Below are positions 47,158 through 61,800 of a stretch of 64,000 nucleotides of DNA, piece after piece. The stretch covers positions 510,501 to 574,500 of the forward strand of contig WARS01000026.1 in the NCBI GenBank assembly GCA_008933995.1, read 5' to 3'. Position 1 is the first letter of the stretch, and each line of letters begins with the position of its first letter. The stretch comes from Datnioides undecimradiatus. Taxonomy: Eukaryota > Chordata > Actinopteri > Lobotiformes > Datnioididae. The notes beneath the pieces were generated by a model. It did no database searches and was not told the DNA's origin. It was given only the letters and a program-made list of their open reading frames with translations. The position numbers and the translations under genes were made by a program.

Positions 47158-49507
47158 TGTTTTACATGTGTTCATCACATACTGGGGACAAAAAAAACTA
47201 TTAATCTGCCTCAGAGTGAACTCACCTCCCAACAGGGGGCACAACTTGGTCCCTGCGAGGAGAAGTATTTCTATCAGGATCTATTTAAGGGGTTACGGTT
47301 GGAATTAGGGTAGTTGGGATTTTACATTTTGAGATCGCCAGCAAAGTCTTGACAGAGCATAAACAGCAGAGACACAAAAGATGCAAAAAATAATGGAAGG
47401 AGCTTGGGCCACAGTTACAGCTGTGCCTGGTCTGTGTTGGCCTCCTTGCATAGGAGGAGGGGAAGTTCCTCAGCAGAGTCTGGTCCTGCAGAAGATGCCC
47501 GTTCCTCAGCTGGTTCAGGCAGGCTGATGGTCCAACAAGCAGAGGTCATTTGAGGTGGTGGAGCTGGAGCCACAGGACAGTCTGCTTATAGAGTGAACCT
47601 CACACCTCTCCCTGACCCAACCTACCCCCCTTTTGTGTATCACCTGTAGTTGAAATTGTGAGAACTTTGTGAATGTTTAATTGGGGTGTAGGTATTTTAC
47701 ATCATTTCAAAGCCAATTTATTGTCTAGTAATGTTTTTATTTTTGATGAACACACAAAACGCAAGCAGGCGCAGCTATTGCGTTTTGTGGTTCACTGCTC
47801 TCTGTTGTGCTCACATGCACACACACGGGAATAGTTTCTTTTCAAAATGACAAAGAGAGAAAGGAAACTGTGGCTGTTTGGAGAAGAAATGAAGCCGAGC
47901 AGAACGGCTGTCTTAAAAGCAAACCAGGATAGCGAGAGTGGAGAGGTGAAAGTGGCGTCAGGAGGAGAGCTCAGAGGGAGAAATGGGAGGTGTGTGTTTT
48001 AGGGGTGAGAGCGAGAACTCAAGGCCAGGGTCCCTGAGCAGCTCCACAGCAGCAGCAGCTGTGGGTTACAGACCACACAGACTACAATAGATCCTGACAA
48101 ATCACATACTGGAAATGGCTCCTGATTTGAAGAATGGATCAGTCGGTTGGCTTTTTTGGCTGCCCTGGTATGGGATTTTTTCACTCCTGAGGCCGGAAGA
48201 TAATTCAAACACCTCTCCAGAGCCATTAAGCCTACAGTGGGGAGGACATGAGGTCATGACATCTTTCATCTCCTCAGTCTAAATAAGAACCTCCAGTGAT
48301 AAATTGACTTCTTCCTTTTCACAGGGAGAGAAGTTACCGCACAGAGGAAACTGAAAGAACTTCAAACTGAATGCTTTTCTCCCTTTACTGTCTTTACTGA
48401 GCTTTCTCAATATTATATGCGCAGCTTTGGTGACTTTTCAACAGCTGTATCTGCATTGAGATCATCTGAAACTGCTGTCCTCATCTTGGAGAGCGATAAT
48501 ATAGCAACTCTTTTTCTAACTTTTTTAATACACAAAGGGCCTTCAAAAACTTTTTTTGTCAAACTGATTGACAAATTCACTAGAGGAAAGAGGACCATCA
48601 ATCAGTTCATCGCATGTTAACAATGCCTTAGTCAAGTCTTTACTCCTACTCAAAGACAACACCCCATTTAGTGCTTTCTCTGCTTTAGACACAACGTGTG
48701 CGGGGTCAGGTGGTCTGACTTTCTACACCTGCACAGGTCATTTCTTTCAGTCTGCAACGGGCAGTTAACGCTGAAAAACATGCATGTGTGTGTTGTACAC
48801 GCCTCATGCTCATGCATGCATTTCTGAATTAGTGGGGCAATAATGTGTAAATGCTCAAGGAGAATGGCGTGAGCAAAAACAGGATGTAGGGAAGAGCGAG
48901 ATGCGGCTTGTCTTCACTGCCCCTTTGTGACTGTTGTGAAACCTTTTTTAACTGAAGCAAAAAGGAAAAAAAAGATTTTTTGAATTTTGAGTTTCACTGA
49001 GAGGTTTCATCATTAGTGATATGCAGTTCAGTTTTAAAGCCACAGTGAAAACAGAGCCTTGAATAGATGAATTTATTAAAAGATTAACAACACGGGTAGT
49101 CAAACATGTATCAGTCTCTCCTGTGGATTAATGTAATGTAATCATTAATTTATGTCTGCTCTACATACAGTGTAAATATAGCAGTGGCCTTGGATGTAGA
49201 GTAGGTAGAGAAATGTACATCATGGAAAGTTCAGCAGGTTACAGACTGAATGATAGATAGACTGAACATAGAAATGAAATGAAAATGAGTTTTCCAAGGA
49301 CGCTAATCTGTGCAGCTGCAGGACAGACTGATGTGAGGGTCGAATAAGTAAAAGTGAGGTTAGAGGTGTAATGAACAGGTGAGCCACGGGAAGAGAGGGA
49401 ACAAAAATGGAAAAAGGGAAACTGTTTAATGGGCTGAGGGTGATACAGGGAGGAAGTCAACCCCCACAGCAGAAAAGAAAGGCAAAGGGATTATGAGGTG
49501 AAAAAGG

Positions 49508-49510
<3 letters not shown>

Positions 49511-49564
<54 letters not shown>
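49511..49564. repeat. (CA)n microsatellite
   Basis: About 26 CA units, among the longest arrays in the window. Confidence 0.95.
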
Positions 49565-49566
<2 letters not shown>

Positions 49567-52500
49567 AAGTCTAGACAGGATGATTTTTGTCTGTGAGATA
49601 GCTCGTTTGAATATCGGGTTTGCCAAAGGTTGTTCAGTCGTCTGAATTCATGCACCTGTGTATGCATGAATGAGTTCGCTTGGCATAAAATATTCAGTCA
49701 TCATGTACATGAGTCTGCCTGCATGCATGTGTGCTCTCAGGTATGTGTGCATTCTGTCATAGAAACAGGAAATGCAGCAATGTGTTGAAAATGTTCAGTT
49801 TTGCAAAAATGATCTTTGAAATAAAGCTCCAGATGACATTACACCTGAAATTAGATTAATACTAGACCTGCAGTAAAATAACCAACTGTCCCCAATGCAA
49901 GTGTGACTGGTGTCGTTTGTGACCGCTGGTCATCCTCAGATGGTGGTGCTTGAGGTGTCCCCATGTTTTTACAGAACCCTCCTCAAGTGTTTGAGTCACA
50001 TGCACCAACATGTATATATGACCATTAGTGATGTTAATATTGCAAGTGCATTGAGTTACTGCACGTTGACCTGGTGTTATGGAGTTTAGCACAGGTGTCA
50101 GTCAGTGATGCTATTCAGTTAAATGTGATGATTGTCCAGTAAAAGTGGTTTTTATGTGCCGGCTACTTCAAGATTTTAATTTTAATGTAATGAAATCAGA
50201 GAATATCTAAGTAGGAAACAGAAGTTTGGCTTCTAATCAGGATTTGACAAGGAGATTAGTGTCCAAGTAAAGAAGAGTTGTGCAAACTGTTATGGCATTA
50301 AAAGTTGTTAGTGAATTGATTTGAGTCATGCCATCTTTTTTTACATCTGTTATTGTATTTTCTGAAAGCTGCAAAATGATGAGGCATGTTTCTTTTATTT
50401 AAAAATTACTTTTGTCTTGAAGGTACTCCCAACTTTTCCCAAATGAACCTGTTAGAACCTACTTTAAACTGTATCATGTTTTGTGAATATGATAGAGATG
50501 ACTCACTGTCACATGGTCACTGGTCAACACAGGAGGAAAGTCTGAGGGGGAAATGGAGTATGGAAAAATCTGGGACATTTGCAGAAAGAGCGAGAGAGGG
50601 CTGGTGAATATTTGCCGTTAGCGTTAATGAACAGAGCAGGCCGACATCTGCTTTTGCCACGGGTGGGGTGGTGGGTGGTGTCACAGTGCAGGTTAGCTGT
50701 TAAAACACAGATGCTGCCATATGGAGAAGGAGTGTGAAAATTAGGGAACACATTGACCGTTAAAAACACATCAGTGCTGCCATATGGGGAGAGGAGGGAA
50801 TGATTCAAAAACAAGAAATATGAATGGCAGGGTCCATGTTAACCTTCTGAAGTCTACACGTAAAACCTAAACATGTGGAGCATTATGGCAATCAGGTAAT
50901 CAGACCTGACCTTGTTCCGCAGTTCGTGCCACCGCTGGAAACCTGCACGGTAACAAACAAAGGGTAAGGAAGAAGAAAAACAAGTGGAGAGCAGAGAAAA
51001 GTGAGAGTGAGGTCATGTCTGTGTTTTTCTTCTCACTGTTGTTCAACTATGAAAACAAAGAAAAGAAAGGAGGGACACATGGAAAGTTGACTAATAGAAA
51101 CTGAATAAATTAAAGGGAAGAAATGTGGGGAAGAGAGAGGACAGAGATAGAAAAAACATGCAGGGGACAATTGAAATAAGAAAATATGGAAAGTACAGTT
51201 AAAGGCAGATTCATATTTCAGGAGTAGTTTGAAGTGGTGGCCAGTACGCTCTCTCCGGGATGCGCTCATTTTAATGTCACTTTCACTCCCACTGTATTTT
51301 CCTCAAGGTATATTGGCTGTGTTTCAGAAAATAACCCAAACCAAAAAATGTAAGATGTCTCAGTATGGATTTATTCAGGTGTTCATTTTGTTATAACTTG
51401 CTAGCATATAGTATAGACCAAGGACTTGAATATCCATCTGCCTGTAGCAAATGCAAAATTTACTCTGAGCCAAGGAAGAACTGCCAATTAAAAAAAGGAA
51501 GACTCATTAACTTAAAGCTGATGTAAAGCTTCATTCAGATTTAGCCTCTAACACTGATTTGTTTGCTGTTTGAGTCAACAACCATGCAAGCCAGCAGTAA
51601 ATGGCATTTGGATTCAGAGCAATTGATCTGCCTGCGAGCGGCCAATTGTGGTCAGCGCAACTGGCGGCCTCACTGTATTTGGCCTGGCTCTACTCTGAAA
51701 GTAAAATGAGGAGAAACAAGCGGAAAGAGTGACATAAACTAAATGGACAGAAGCAAAGAAAAAAAACATGAATGAGCTTAACAGGTTTAAAATAAAAAGA
51801 GCCAAGTAAAACAAAGTTGGAATACGCCACTATGTCCAACACATGATGCGCAGCCTCAAATATGCACATCTGAGATTGTAACAAACTTAATGTCATGAGA
51901 TTTTATGCTTTTATTAAATGGAAGCATTTCACTTGTGATTGACGTATTAAGCCTTTTGTTTTATCAGTAGCACTTCCTCACTGACCATCTGGCGTGTGTT
52001 CACGGTGAAGCTATGAGCCTCAAACCAGGACATCGGACAGTCCCTCGCCCAAAAGGTTAGGTTCAGTTATAATTAATCTGAATAGAATCTGTTAATCTAC
52101 TGTCATGACGGTGACCTACACACACTGTCTGTATCAGAGGTGAAATGGTAATTCTGAAGTGGATATTAGATGTTACAAGTAGTTTTGATTGTTGATGTCT
52201 TGTGGTATGAAACAGTATGTTTATGACCTGAGTTTGCAGAGCTGCTACTGAGCTTTTACCCTCATTTTGAATTATTAGAAAAAAGTTTATTTTGTACTTG
52301 TACAGGATTTAATGAGATGATTGTCAAACTTGCTGCTTTAAGTTTCTGTATGCACATGACAGGAAAAGGAAAACTAGGAAAATTGCAAAAACACTGCTGC
52401 AGAGTACATTATTATGCATCTGAAATACCATATGTATATATTAAATGTCAAATGTTACCATTTTGTTGGAAAGCTCAGTGAAAAGCTAAATGAAAAATGG

Positions 52501-54009
52501 GAGGTTTGGTCGAAGCTGCTGACTGTGGACTAACTCTGGATCTCCAACAAAAAAACCACCTGAGCGTGTAACTGCAACAGATTACGGTGAGAGTTACGGT
52601 CAGCTCCTAGTGTCAGGTACGCGGCAAGGTCACGCGAACTGACCTGCACGTATTTACTGTACATTTGTCAGTGTCAGTGGGTAGCTACAGGGGGATGATT
52701 TCCTGTATGTTCAGATTTATAGCACGTGTTATACTTTGTTAATCCTTCCAGCACTGCTCAAAGTGCCTTATGAGTATAATAAAACCTTCACGCTGTGTTT
52801 TCACAAATACGTTCTCACCCTAGAGAATCACTTTGCTTATTGCCACACAATATCATTTAAAGTCTTTATTAGCATGATGTTAGCATCCGTAATCCATGCA
52901 CTTTTTAGTTGCATGGGAGTAACACCAACCCACCACTCATAATTATGTTGAATAATAATAATAAAAAAACTGGAAAGTGGAGGAAGGCAGGGAAATAGAG
53001 GTATTTGTTGATTATTTGATGATTATTAAAGAAAGAAACAAAACAAATCTGAAGATTTAAAAATGATGTATTATGAAATAAAAACACAAAATTTTTTTTA
53101 AAAAACAAAAAAATATCCATACAGATGCTATAATTAGTTTCTTTCCACTGGTGTGTGGGAAGGGGTGAAATAAGGGTGAGGCAGAGGCTGCTGAGTGAGT
53201 AGTTTCCAGAGAAGAGCAGCACCGCTCACATCACGGAAAATACTGGCAAAGACAAAAGAGGTTGAGCTGATGGGAAGGGACCAGGAAAAGCTCCATTCGG
53301 GTGAAACGGAGAGGAGAAAGGTTAGTGAAAGGCTGCTGACTGTGAAAGTTATCCAGAACAGCACCAGCTACACATAACAGCACAAGTCACAATAGGGAAC
53401 AAGATAGCCAGGGATGAATACCTGCAGCTCATTAAAACATGGTGTGGTTAAGACAGAAACAGCGATTCACGCAGCATACGGTGTGTGGGTGGCCACTGAA
53501 AAGGACATCGGCTGCACAACAAATGTGGCTTTTTATTGCTCAAAGGTCCACATGGCAGGAATCAGTTGCACAAATAATTTATTCGAGACACCTTTTAAAA
53601 AAAAGAGATCTACATGGTGTAAATCAACATCTGTAGGTGTTCATTTTGTTACAATGGTGTTGAATTGAAAGAATGCACAAAACACCAAACAAACAAATAG
53701 AGCTCAAGATCCCCCATGGATCAAGACTAGAGTGTGAGAAGCAGAGTGTGTAAGCTGTGTGTTTTTGAGAGACTCCCTCCCAGGTGACATCAATCCCTCA
53801 ATAACGATGGTGGAATCAAGCAATCGGGTGTAGAATCTGAAACACCCGAGACACCATCGCCCAACACTGGGGATCGTATCTGGACTGCATTTGACAGGGG
53901 ATGCACTATTTGAACAGATAAAACAATCCGATTGAAGTGATCTAATATTTTGATGTGTTTGTGTTCTCATCATGTAATTGATCTCTGAGACTATTTGGTG
54001 TAATTCTTT

Positions 54010-54250
54010 TATTTTATTTAGATTTAGATTTAGATTTCCTTTATTAGTCCTACACCGGGGAAATTTCAGTGCCACAGCAGCAGGAAAAGCCAGAAGGACA
54101 GTGCACACAAGAAATATAAAAAAAAAATATATAAAAAAATGTCAAATATAAAAAATATATCAGTGGAAGAGAAATATATACAACAGACAATAAATATATA
54201 CAACAGACAGACAATAAGTGGGTGAAAAATAAATATGTCTAAATACCAGT
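54010..54250. repeat. Dispersed teleost repeat fragment of the 'CCTTTATTAGTCC...GGGGAAATT' type
   Basis: TTAGATTTAGATTTAGATTT is followed by CCTTTATTAGTCCTACACCG, GGGAAATTTCAGTGCCACAG and CAGCAGGAAAAGC, then AT-rich imperfect tandem units (AAATATATACAACAGACA occurs twice, about 54170-54220). The first part matches a very common fish repeat start. Family and edges are from memory and approximate. Confidence 0.55.
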
Positions 54251-57200
54251 TGAAGACCTATCATCATTGTTCTATGTCATACAAACACATGGTTTCAACA
54301 GATTAATGTAAAAGGGAATATGTAAAAAAACCCCAAAACTCTCTAAATGGGCTGAATTATTTTTGTATCATTCTTTAATTAAACCCAAACAAGACTTCAC
54401 AAAGTATGTCCTCCTACAAAACGATAATAAACGTCAAATATAAAAACGTCTTTTCCATGATCGCCTGCTCAACTACTCTAGTCTTAAAACTAGTCCTTGA
54501 GACTGAATTTTAATGATACCGAATATTTTACCATTTCTAAATCTAATAAATTCCGTGTTTTGAAATAAGGATAAAAATGGGTGAGACGGAGTGAGGTGCA
54601 GGGCTTTGGATGACATTTGCAGAACTCCAGCGGTGTAAACCAGCTAACAGATCCCCTCTGGAAGAGATTAGGAAGTACAGATCAAAGAAAAAGAAAAATA
54701 CCATGCTGGGTAATCGAAGGAAAGAATGAAAGCGAGAGGGAGGGAAGGGTGAGTGGTAAAAATAAAGGGTACAGTAAGTGAAAAAGAGTGGGTAGCGGTT
54801 CGACAGAAGAAAGGAAACTAAACAAAAATTGGTGAGGATGGAGAGGCTACTGTCGGGACAGATGATAGAAGGGAGAGAAGACTGCAGGTGTGAAGATATA
54901 TCTGAAGGTCACAGCCAGGCTTTATTATGATACAGGGCTAAAGACCTTTAACCTGTTAGACCAGGTGGAACAGATAGAGGGGCGATTTTAAAAAGGAGTT
55001 GAAAGGACTTGTATAGATGGATAAAGGAAAGACATACCGTAGTTGAGCAGCTAGGAGATATTAAGATACTGTTCATCGTACCATTTGAGAGGTTTCCTTA
55101 AATGCACCCTTTCCTCTTCACTATGACTTTCATCTTCACACTCAAAACACAGCAGATATTTAAAAATGACAGCACCAGTTGTTTCATCAAATGATCTAAA
55201 ATTATAACTATATGTATGTGACAAAGCCTCTAGGGTTTGTAGTAATTAACATGGTAACAACAGAGCAAACAGGATGACGCTGTTGTGGTTTAATTTGAAG
55301 ACTCACTAGTTCTCCTTAAAATATGAGGTATTCTTAGGTTTGAGGAAGCTTTGTCATTGCCAGGGTCTTCGGACTGGGTAAAAGAGTATTAAATAAAAAT
55401 TATGAAGTCAGATAATACTGAAGGAACATGCCTTCAATGTAAATCTGTTCTTTACATTTTACTTATTGACAGTTCAGGTGGGTGTATACTCTGGTCTTTT
55501 CTGCTCGAGAACTTCCTGCAGTTCTCCATCTAGTTCCTGTGCTGCTTGACACTGCTGGTGGGCTGCTACACGAACTTGATGAACATACCATATTGAATGC
55601 CAAAATCAGTATGACATTATCCGGAACTCTGGACGTAGGGCTTAGAGTTAGGGCTCATTAAAACTAGTAGGCAGCCACACGGGCTCATACAGGAGGTGTC
55701 GGTGTTCTGGTTGGGCCTGGATCAGATTTTCAGGCCTGTCAAACTCCAAAAGGAAATGATTGTTACGGGATCTTGTTAAGCAGCTACAAATCTGTCATCT
55801 GGAATTGCATTTAAGAATTAAAAGCTGCTTTTGCCTTCATGTGGTGTGCCTAATATGACACACGTGCGCAAGGACACACACATGGCTCTCCCCCTTTACA
55901 AGCTGCAGGCGGGGAAAGAGCGACCTTGAGCGAATTACAAAGATGATGGGATGTAAATTGGAATATGAAAGATGCGTGAAATGGGTTTCAGTGAGAGCAA
56001 AAACACAGAAAGCCACTTGATTTTGTTCAATGAATCATTGTTCCCTTCATTTGCCGAGGACACACGATAGATATGGCAGAGTCTCATGGGTCAAGAATGG
56101 AGTGGGTGGCTCTGACTAATAACTTGTTCAGACATCTGTGACATGTGCTGTGTGTTGTTTTTGAGATGTTTGGGATTTTGTCATAAGTGATCAACGTTCG
56201 TGATTCCCAATGCAAGGTGTGTCCCCTCGTGAAATTGATGACAGTCTCTCTTGTTTTGCTGCTTTGGGAAACAGTCTTCTTGTTCATAAATGTAGGCTGT
56301 GCCGTCCAAAATTGCAGGTTTAAAACGCAGACTTCCTCCTTTGCCTATTTAATTTGTCTTGAGTGGTACTTTGTCATCTGTTACTGGGTCGGTGGTGTTA
56401 GTTTGTCATTACGAGCCCTATTGTGTATCGGCAGATGACATCAGTGTCAGTATGCACGTCTAGTTCAATAAAAGGATGAGCTCATGCTGCACATGACATG
56501 ACAACACTTGTTCTTTTTGTCATTGTCAAAGTTCAGTTATTCTGTTCAGTTATTATCTTTTTCATCTGCGCATCTTCTGAGATGGTAAACACTGGGTGTG
56601 TGTCTGTGTGAAGAAGAAGAAGTAAGACGAATTGCGGGATGAATGAGTGTGATTACTATTGATGATACTGAAGCCTGTGCCTGTGCTTCACATCCACATG
56701 GACAACCTTACGAAGTGACTAATGAATAGCATTCTGTCATATACGTGAAAAGTGACATCACTCACTGCCGTTCTGGCCTTTTTGGCCTCTGTGGAGCTGC
56801 GGACCTCTACTATTCATGTGGCTGCATGTGGGTGCGTGTGTTTGTCTGTGGGTTTGATGTGCAAAAGATGTTGGCGTTTGTCACTGTGATGGAAACTTTC
56901 TCCTGCTATTTTATGGTGGTCCCTGGGTTGCATGTTGGGTTGTGCATCTGCCACTTAACTAAGTAAACAGGTTTTAATCAAATTATATTGTATTGCAAAC
57001 AGTATTTATGCCCCTGACTTGTCCTCTGTAGCCCTGCTAGTCTCCCTGTGAGAGAGTACACAAATAAACAAATTTGTTGGATGGATGAAAACTTTGCTGA
57101 TTCTTAGTGTGAAGATTGAAATATTGTAATAATCAATAAATCACGAAGAAAAGTTCAGATTTAATGGAAGATGGCATGATTTTTTCTTCTTTTTTTGTGA

Positions 57201-58211
57201 TTTCACTTTATTTTGTGTTTACCATATGAGTCATATAAAAAGGACCTCTGGCAGCTCACTAAATGCCGCGGTTTAGAAGTGCCGGCACAGTTTGGTGATA
57301 ATTTGTGGGGTTTTCCAGGTTTCAAGACCCATCGTTAAAACCTGCTCTTACTGGCTGCACCTGCGCTTCTATCTCCTTTGCTTTGCCTCTTCGCTCTCTT
57401 CTCGTTCTCTCTCTAAAAATCTGCAGGTGTGTCAGTTTATGACAGGATCAACCATTTAACAGTAGCTCCGTCTGACCTCCGGTGTGCCGGTGAGGAAATG
57501 TGGTAGAGCTGTAAAGACTGAACAAAGAAACTTGAGGTGAAATGATATCTTAAAATTGTGACCATTTACATTTTACCTTTGTGACAATACCCTTTTGAGG
57601 AAACATTCAAACATAATGCAAACAAAAACAGCTCATTAGCAAGTTTCCTCATGCTGTGTCGGTTTCTCTGGTTTTTGGTTTTAACTTAGGTTCATAACCT
57701 TTCTTGTGGGACATCAGCTGCATGTGTAGCGTTCTTTAAAGTAATACATGGAAGAGAAGAGACATCATAAACAGTCCTGATAACAACTGCACTCAGAAAG
57801 CGTTTCATAAACTGAGTTGTTATCCTTCCAAAAGCTGCCTCAACGTTTTTGTAAATGAGTTTGCTTGCTGTGGTTTCATCTAACTGCTCTCTGGCCTTTT
57901 CAGTATATATACTGTTATCTGTAGCCACTTTTCTTACACAGCAGATAAATCCTCGTCCAAACTAAGACTTTATTTAATGTAAATCTGAGGGTTTGGAGGT
58001 TAATCCATGCATGGGAACCTCCAGTTTATCTACTTGTTCTGCCTTTATCAGGCCATTGATTTATATTCTTTTTCCCTGCTGTCTCTCTGTATCAGCATTT
58101 CTGTTTGTGTTTACAGAAAGTGTGTCTGCAGATCCAGGCCTTTGTCTGAGTGTGTCAGTGTGTACATATACTCAGGGGGGTTGTCTGGGACATTGGCCAG
58201 CGTGTCACTGG

Positions 58212-58215
<4 letters not shown>

Positions 58216-58246
<31 letters not shown>
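58216..58246. repeat. (TG)n microsatellite
   Basis: About 15 uninterrupted TG units. Confidence 0.9.
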
Positions 58247-58247
<1 letters not shown>

Positions 58248-60943
58248 ACCTTCGTCCATGTTTGCGTGTGCATTTAAACAGAAGTAAACGGCCATGATTC
58301 TTGTCTGTCTCTGCAGGCCCCTTACATAAGCCTATTTGGGCTCCTAAGGGAATCCTCACCTTCCTCCTCATCTTCCTCACCCCTCCCTCATTCCCTCCCT
58401 CCTCCTCACCCTCTTCTCTCCTCTCTTTCACTCTTGATCCTACTAACCCACCCACACATCCCTTTAGTGCGCAGACTTCAGCAAAGGGTTTTACCCATGC
58501 TTAAGGGTTTTTTGGCCAAGTCTTTAATCATGTCTGGCACAAGTTCACAGTCTTGTACAATGGTGATATCTATACCTAAAACCTCTATCTATCTGACTCT
58601 CCTCCTCTGTCTCCCTGCTCTTCATCTCCTGTTCCGTCTCAATCTCTCATCCGATCCATCTGGCACCCATTCTCTCCCCTTTAGGTCACTTTCTTATCCC
58701 ATCTGCACACATTCAAGTTCTCCCATCCTCCATAAAACCCCATTCATCCTACCTTTGCCTCTATCCCCTCACCCTCCCACCCAACATTTACCTTCCCTTC
58801 CTCCTCTCCCTCCAGCATTTATACTCAATCCCAACATCCTCTCCTCTCCCCGCAGCGCCCCTATTCAATCCCTCCATCCAGCTGCTCCCTCATTTACCCC
58901 TTTGTTTTTTAGGATCATTTGAATCCCTACTCATGTCTATTCATTATTCTCTTATAGCTTCAGATGTAAAAACTATTTAGGGATGCTACACATAACACAC
59001 TCCCTTCAGTCTCTCTTAACTTTCCATATTTTAGTCTTTATCGCTTTGTGTATCCTCAATCTTTTGTTTAAACCTTCCTGCATCCTCCGACAAAACAAAA
59101 TGTTCCCAACAGTACAATGTTTTCTTATTCAAATCCTTATGCTCTTTCTTCCATTACATGGTCTAAAGCAGCAATTCAGTCATGAAAAAGGTTGTTTACT
59201 AAAAGTGAAGTATGGTGGTTGGGCAGCCACTACTCCGGTGATGGTTTAGCTTTTTTATCTACCCAATACCACTGCAGCTCGCCTTCTGCTTATGGCAACC
59301 ACATAGAAAGCGGCACTAAAGCAACATCAGCTTAAAATGTTTATTGTCTGGTCTAGGATGATAAACAGTTTGTGATCTTAAGATTAAGATCGCTAATAGT
59401 TCTCACCTCTTTAACAGACAGTTCGCCACTTTTTATGTGGATGCTCAATCACGCTTGGTAAAAGTGGTCCATCGAAGTGATAAATTGTCCATGTCACATT
59501 GACAAAGCAAGCAAAGTTCTTATGTTCGTGGGGCCTTGCAAGTACCAGCCCTGTATAACCTGCTACTTTTGATAATTAATTGGCTTCAAATTAGGTTTGT
59601 CAAAAAAACAAAACAAAACAAACCCCATCAAGTCAGATGTCAAAATATTGAAAGAACAAGAGGGAATTTGGCCATTAAAGAGGCAAGCACAGCAAGGAGA
59701 ACCAACTTGGAAAAGTATCGTTAGCTAGCATTTTCCCTGGCTACCCACAGAGAAAAATCCAAACTACAATAGCCTGACGTTCTTCCTCAACACCAAAATC
59801 ACCACTGATGGTGCTCCCGCTGGAGGGGTAAACATTTTGCCGCTGTTTCTCAGCAGGTGCTGAGGAATCTGTCGCTATTACCAGCGTTTAATATCCACGA
59901 AAAAGAGGCATATTTGATTTTAAGAGACAGTCTTCTCAGTTTAGTTGTATAACGAGATTATACTGGGTGGATAGTAGTCTGTAGTCCACAGGCTGATAGG
60001 ACAGGAGGCAGTGGCCTGGTAGCTATGTCAGGCACAGGAGACACATTTATCATGCATGTTGTCCTTTTTGCAGCAAAATGTAAAAGTAACATTTAGGGGC
60101 AGCCCTCAAGTGATCATTAAACACATCAGATTCAAGGATTTAGGTTATTTTATAGCTTGTTCAGTCTGTAAAAGGAAACCTCGTCATCATTTTGTCAGTG
60201 ATGTGTTATGATGATTGAGAAGAACAAAAACATCTCCAGTGGTGATTAAAACCTTAAATTAACAACTATGCCAATATGAAGGAAAGGAAATGAAAACATA
60301 TGAATGAAACAACAAAACAAACAAAAACAAAAAAAGGTTTGTGAAGATTGAATTGAACGCAGATAAAACCAATTCCGGGGTTAAAGTTGCCTTTTATCAC
60401 CTACACAACATACCATCAAAAGTGTGTTTGGAGATAATTAATAAGAAAGCAGTTTAGCTGCATCAAACAATTCACATTATACACAATGGATACCATAATA
60501 CATCCTGTTCATTATAACCTGACGATGTGCGCTCACCTCAGTCTCTGCACAGCAGCCTTATAAATGTAAGAATATTTGAAACTCCAAGGAAAAGTGAAGA
60601 AAAGCTTTGAATTGAAGAGAACTGAAGAGAGAAATGAAGGATTTTTACTTTTAACAGTTTGATGAGCACAGTGTCCCTCCTTCGTACTTTCTTTGCTCAC
60701 ACATTTTCCTGCTTCTTCCTCTGTTTAACCTCCACATGTGCACAAACACACAGACAAACACACACCCTTTGTATCTGTAATAAATCAGCACACAGTGCAC
60801 TCTCAGTGTGCATGGCAGTTGTACATGGAGATAAAGCAGAGACGGATATAGAAAAAGCCATGGATGATAATAGGAACAGACAGAACCAAAAGCAAGGGAC
60901 GAGAGCCAAGGACAGGACAGGACACAGAGAGAGAGAGATAGAG

Positions 60944-60971
60944 AGAGTGAGAGAGAGAGAGAGAGAGAGAG
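60944..60971. repeat. (GA)n microsatellite in a purine-rich block
   Basis: About 14 GA units; shorter GA runs precede it from 60926. Confidence 0.85.
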
Positions 60972-61148
60972 GATAAAGTGACATAAGAAGAGATAGAGCA
61001 GAGAGGGATGGATAAAAGCCAAGGACGGGAGAAGGAGAAGAGGAGGAACAGAATAGAAATGTGATAAAAAGAATGAATTGGGTGGAAACATAGACAGTAA
61101 AGAAGAAGGAGAAGAGAGACTAGTGTCACCTTTTATGCATATTCCTGG

Positions 61149-61149
<1 letters not shown>

Positions 61150-61196
<47 letters not shown>
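61150..61196. repeat. (AC)n microsatellite
   Basis: About 23 AC units followed by ATATATACACGCATATG. Confidence 0.95.
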
Positions 61197-61202
<6 letters not shown>

Positions 61203-61639
61203 CACGCATATGTTTATGTCTACTACTATTTCAAATAGCAGCATATTTTTTTAAACTACAGTGTCTATTTCCATACGTTTGTGTGTGTGTGTGGGTGTGT
61301 GTGAGTGTACCTTTATCAGTCAGTGTGTGAGACACTTTGGCTGACTGCTCTCAAGGTTTCTAGGTGTGGGGCTGTTGTGTCGTGCCACTTATCAGTGTTT
61401 AGGTGTCCTTGAGTAACACTGAGAAACACTTGCACGCAGGCACACACACACACACACACACACATCCAGGCACATGTTTGTGTCCACGCATTGAAGTAAA
61501 TTGACACATATTTCAGTTGTAAAAACAGGTGAAGCATGAAGAAAAAAGATGGGGAGTATATGAGGATATGTAATGATTTCACACACAAAGACGATTTGGT
61601 TTGACAGAAGAAAAGTAAGAAGCATAGGCTTGGATCTTT

Positions 61640-61662
61640 ACACACACACACACACACACACT
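61640..61662. repeat. (CA)n microsatellite
   Basis: About 11 CA units; a similar run lies at 61440-61463. Confidence 0.85.
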
Positions 61663-61741
61663 CTTGTTTCCCACGGTGCAGTGTGTGCGTATTTTGTCTG
61701 CAAGCGCCAGGCTTATCTGTCAGTCATGTCATAACAGTTCT

Positions 61742-61745
61742 GTGT

Positions 61746-61798
<53 letters not shown>
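61742..61798. repeat. (TG)n microsatellite
   Basis: About 28 TG units with one AG interruption near 61752; the longest TG array in the window. Confidence 0.95.

Positions 61799-61800
<2 letters not shown>

Larger units (their letters stand above)
44692..54000. other. Gene-poor DNA with microsatellites
   Basis: No exon is assigned. Open frames (for example 44962-45282 -, 50524-50814 -, 52905-53222 -) lack splice context and known domains. A nine-base acceptor-like then donor-like unit near 50922-50955 (TTCCGCAG ... ACGGTAAC) was inspected but is too short to call. AT-rich low-complexity sequence is at 52940-53110. Confidence 0.5.

Noticed and set aside
60651..61244. 197-residue minus-strand frame rich in Ser/Leu/Cys/Val
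   Set aside because: It is produced by (GA)n and (AC)n repeats read on the complement.
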